Shown here: positions 6,567 through 7,042 of the stretch, in pieces
How positions within the stretch are numbered: position 1 is the first letter of the stretch
Layout of the letters: each line of letters begins with the position of its first letter
The notes under the pieces: model-generated
What the model was told of the DNA's origin: nothing
Databases searched by the model: none
Seen by the model: the letters and a program-made list of their open reading frames with translations, nothing else
Translations under genes and position numbers: made by a program
Assembly: GCA_028679275.1 (NCBI GenBank)
Contig: JAJRBV010000161.1
Location: 1 to 7,042 of the forward strand
Length of the DNA stretch: 7,042 nt
DNA from: Methanoregulaceae archaeon
Lineage (GTDB): Archaea > Halobacteriota > Methanomicrobia > Methanomicrobiales > Methanospirillaceae
Direction: 5' to 3'

Positions 6567-6587
6567 ATCCAGCTCTTTGGAACGGCC

Positions 6588-6596
6588 ATAATAATT
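6588..6596 (-). promoter_or_regulatory. Possible TATA element for the secreted-protein gene
   Basis: The minus strand reads AATTATTAT here, centred about 26 nt upstream of the ATG at 6566. At usual archaeal spacing this would give a leaderless or nearly leaderless transcript, separate from hisH. The match to a consensus TATA box is only moderate. The rest of the 77-nt gap (6567-6643) shows nothing else I can support. Confidence 0.35.
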
Positions 6597-6643
6597 AGTT
6601 TCTGCTTTTCCGGGGATTTCAGGGTACAGGCTTTGGTTCCGGA

Positions 6644-7042
6644 TCAGATCAGCCCGATAAAATTCTCCAGGATGCGAAGACCGGTTGCGCCGCTTTTCTC
6701 AGGATGAAACTGCACGCCATGCACGTTTCCGCTGGTGACTGACGATGCAAAGGGATGGATATACCTGGTCGAAGAGAGAGTATGCTCGACAGGGGTATCT
6801 GCATAATAGGAATGGACAAAATATACAAACGACCCCTGCCTGATCCCTGACAGCAGCGGGTGATCGGGCATGACCGGATCCAGCGAATTCCAGCCCATGT
6901 GAGGAATTTTAAAACCGGGAGATTTCTGGAAGCGACGCACGGTGCCAGGGATAATGCCAAGCCCCGCATGAAGACCATGCTCTTCGCTCCATTCGAGCAG
7001 CATCTGCATGCCGAGGCAGATCCCGAGCACGGGGACCGAATC
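6644..7042 (-). CDS. hisH: Imidazole glycerol phosphate synthase, glutaminase subunit HisH (C-terminal part)
   Basis: The last 132 residues of a class I glutamine amidotransferase are visible; the N-terminus, roughly a third of a typical 200-residue HisH, lies off the right edge. The nucleophile Cys sits in PVLGICLGMQ near the edge, and the catalytic His and Glu in VQFHPEKSG (His113 and Glu115 of the visible part). HisH rather than GuaA, TrpG or PabA is shown by KIPHMGWNSL and VYFVHSYYADTP, both typical of HisH. The protein releases ammonia from glutamine and channels it to HisF, making IGP and AICAR in the fifth step of histidine synthesis. hisF is not in view. A GTG at 7030 falls just before the nucleophile and is not the real start, because the frame continues upstream with matching sequence. 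Confidence 0.95.
   Translation of the reverse strand, partial: DSVPVLGICLGMQMLLEWSEEHGLHAGLGIIPGTVRRFQKSPGFKIPHMGWNSLDPVMPDHPLLSGIRQGSFVYFVHSYYADTPVEHTLSSTRYIHPFASSVTSGNVHGVQFHPEKSGATGLRILENFIGLI

Noticed and set aside
6575..6642. Two similar CTTTGG-containing stretches in the gap between hisH and the secreted-protein gene
   Set aside because: Only six or seven bases match exactly, there are just two copies, and neither is placed like a known promoter or operator element.
6649..6978. Second minus-strand frame within hisH
   Set aside because: It overlaps the HisH frame, which carries all the catalytic and family motifs, and its own translation matches nothing.

Overview
This window looks like ordinary chromosomal DNA from a methanogenic archaeon, most likely of the order Methanomicrobiales (a Methanoregula-like lineage is my best guess, from general resemblance only). 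Four things point to an archaeon: an archaeal-type alanyl-tRNA synthetase with an N-terminal Cys4 cluster; a DUF39/HcyBio protein of the methanogen homocysteine pathway; AT-rich TATA-like boxes with few Shine-Dalgarno sites; and a secreted protein ending in a Pro/Gly-TM-basic tail of the kind archaeosortases process. I see no CRISPR array, insertion sequence, tRNA or rRNA.

Layout. On the minus strand, 1-1056 is the N-terminal part of a homocysteine biosynthesis protein (DUF39), cut by the left edge. An 87-bp divergent intergenic region (1057-1143) holds AT-rich promoter elements facing both ways and a perfect inverted repeat, ATTACC-CGT-GGTAAT. On the plus strand, a compact four-gene run follows: a DUF34/NIF3 dinuclear-metal protein (1144-1851), a small SWIM zinc-finger protein (1842-2195, 10-nt overlap), alaS (2230-4971, 34-nt gap) and a membrane-anchored winged-helix protein (4964-5572, 8-nt overlap). 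Next is a 196-bp convergent intergenic region with a T-run for each strand and one doubtful 35-codon ORF. On the minus strand, 5769-6566 encodes a secreted, C-terminally anchored beta-rich protein. The 132 C-terminal residues of HisH (6644-7042) run off the right edge.

How the genes relate. DUF39 makes homocysteine from aspartate semialdehyde and HisH serves histidine synthesis, so both are amino-acid anabolism genes. AlaRS charges and proofreads alanine. The overlaps suggest that the DUF34 and SWIM genes are coupled in translation, as are alaS and the membrane wHTH gene. The roles of the DUF34, SWIM and wHTH proteins are not settled by the sequence. I found no clear sign of a wholly new system. 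The points most worth following are the shared palindrome, the standalone SWIM protein beside alaS, and the membrane-tethered regulator overlapping the end of alaS.
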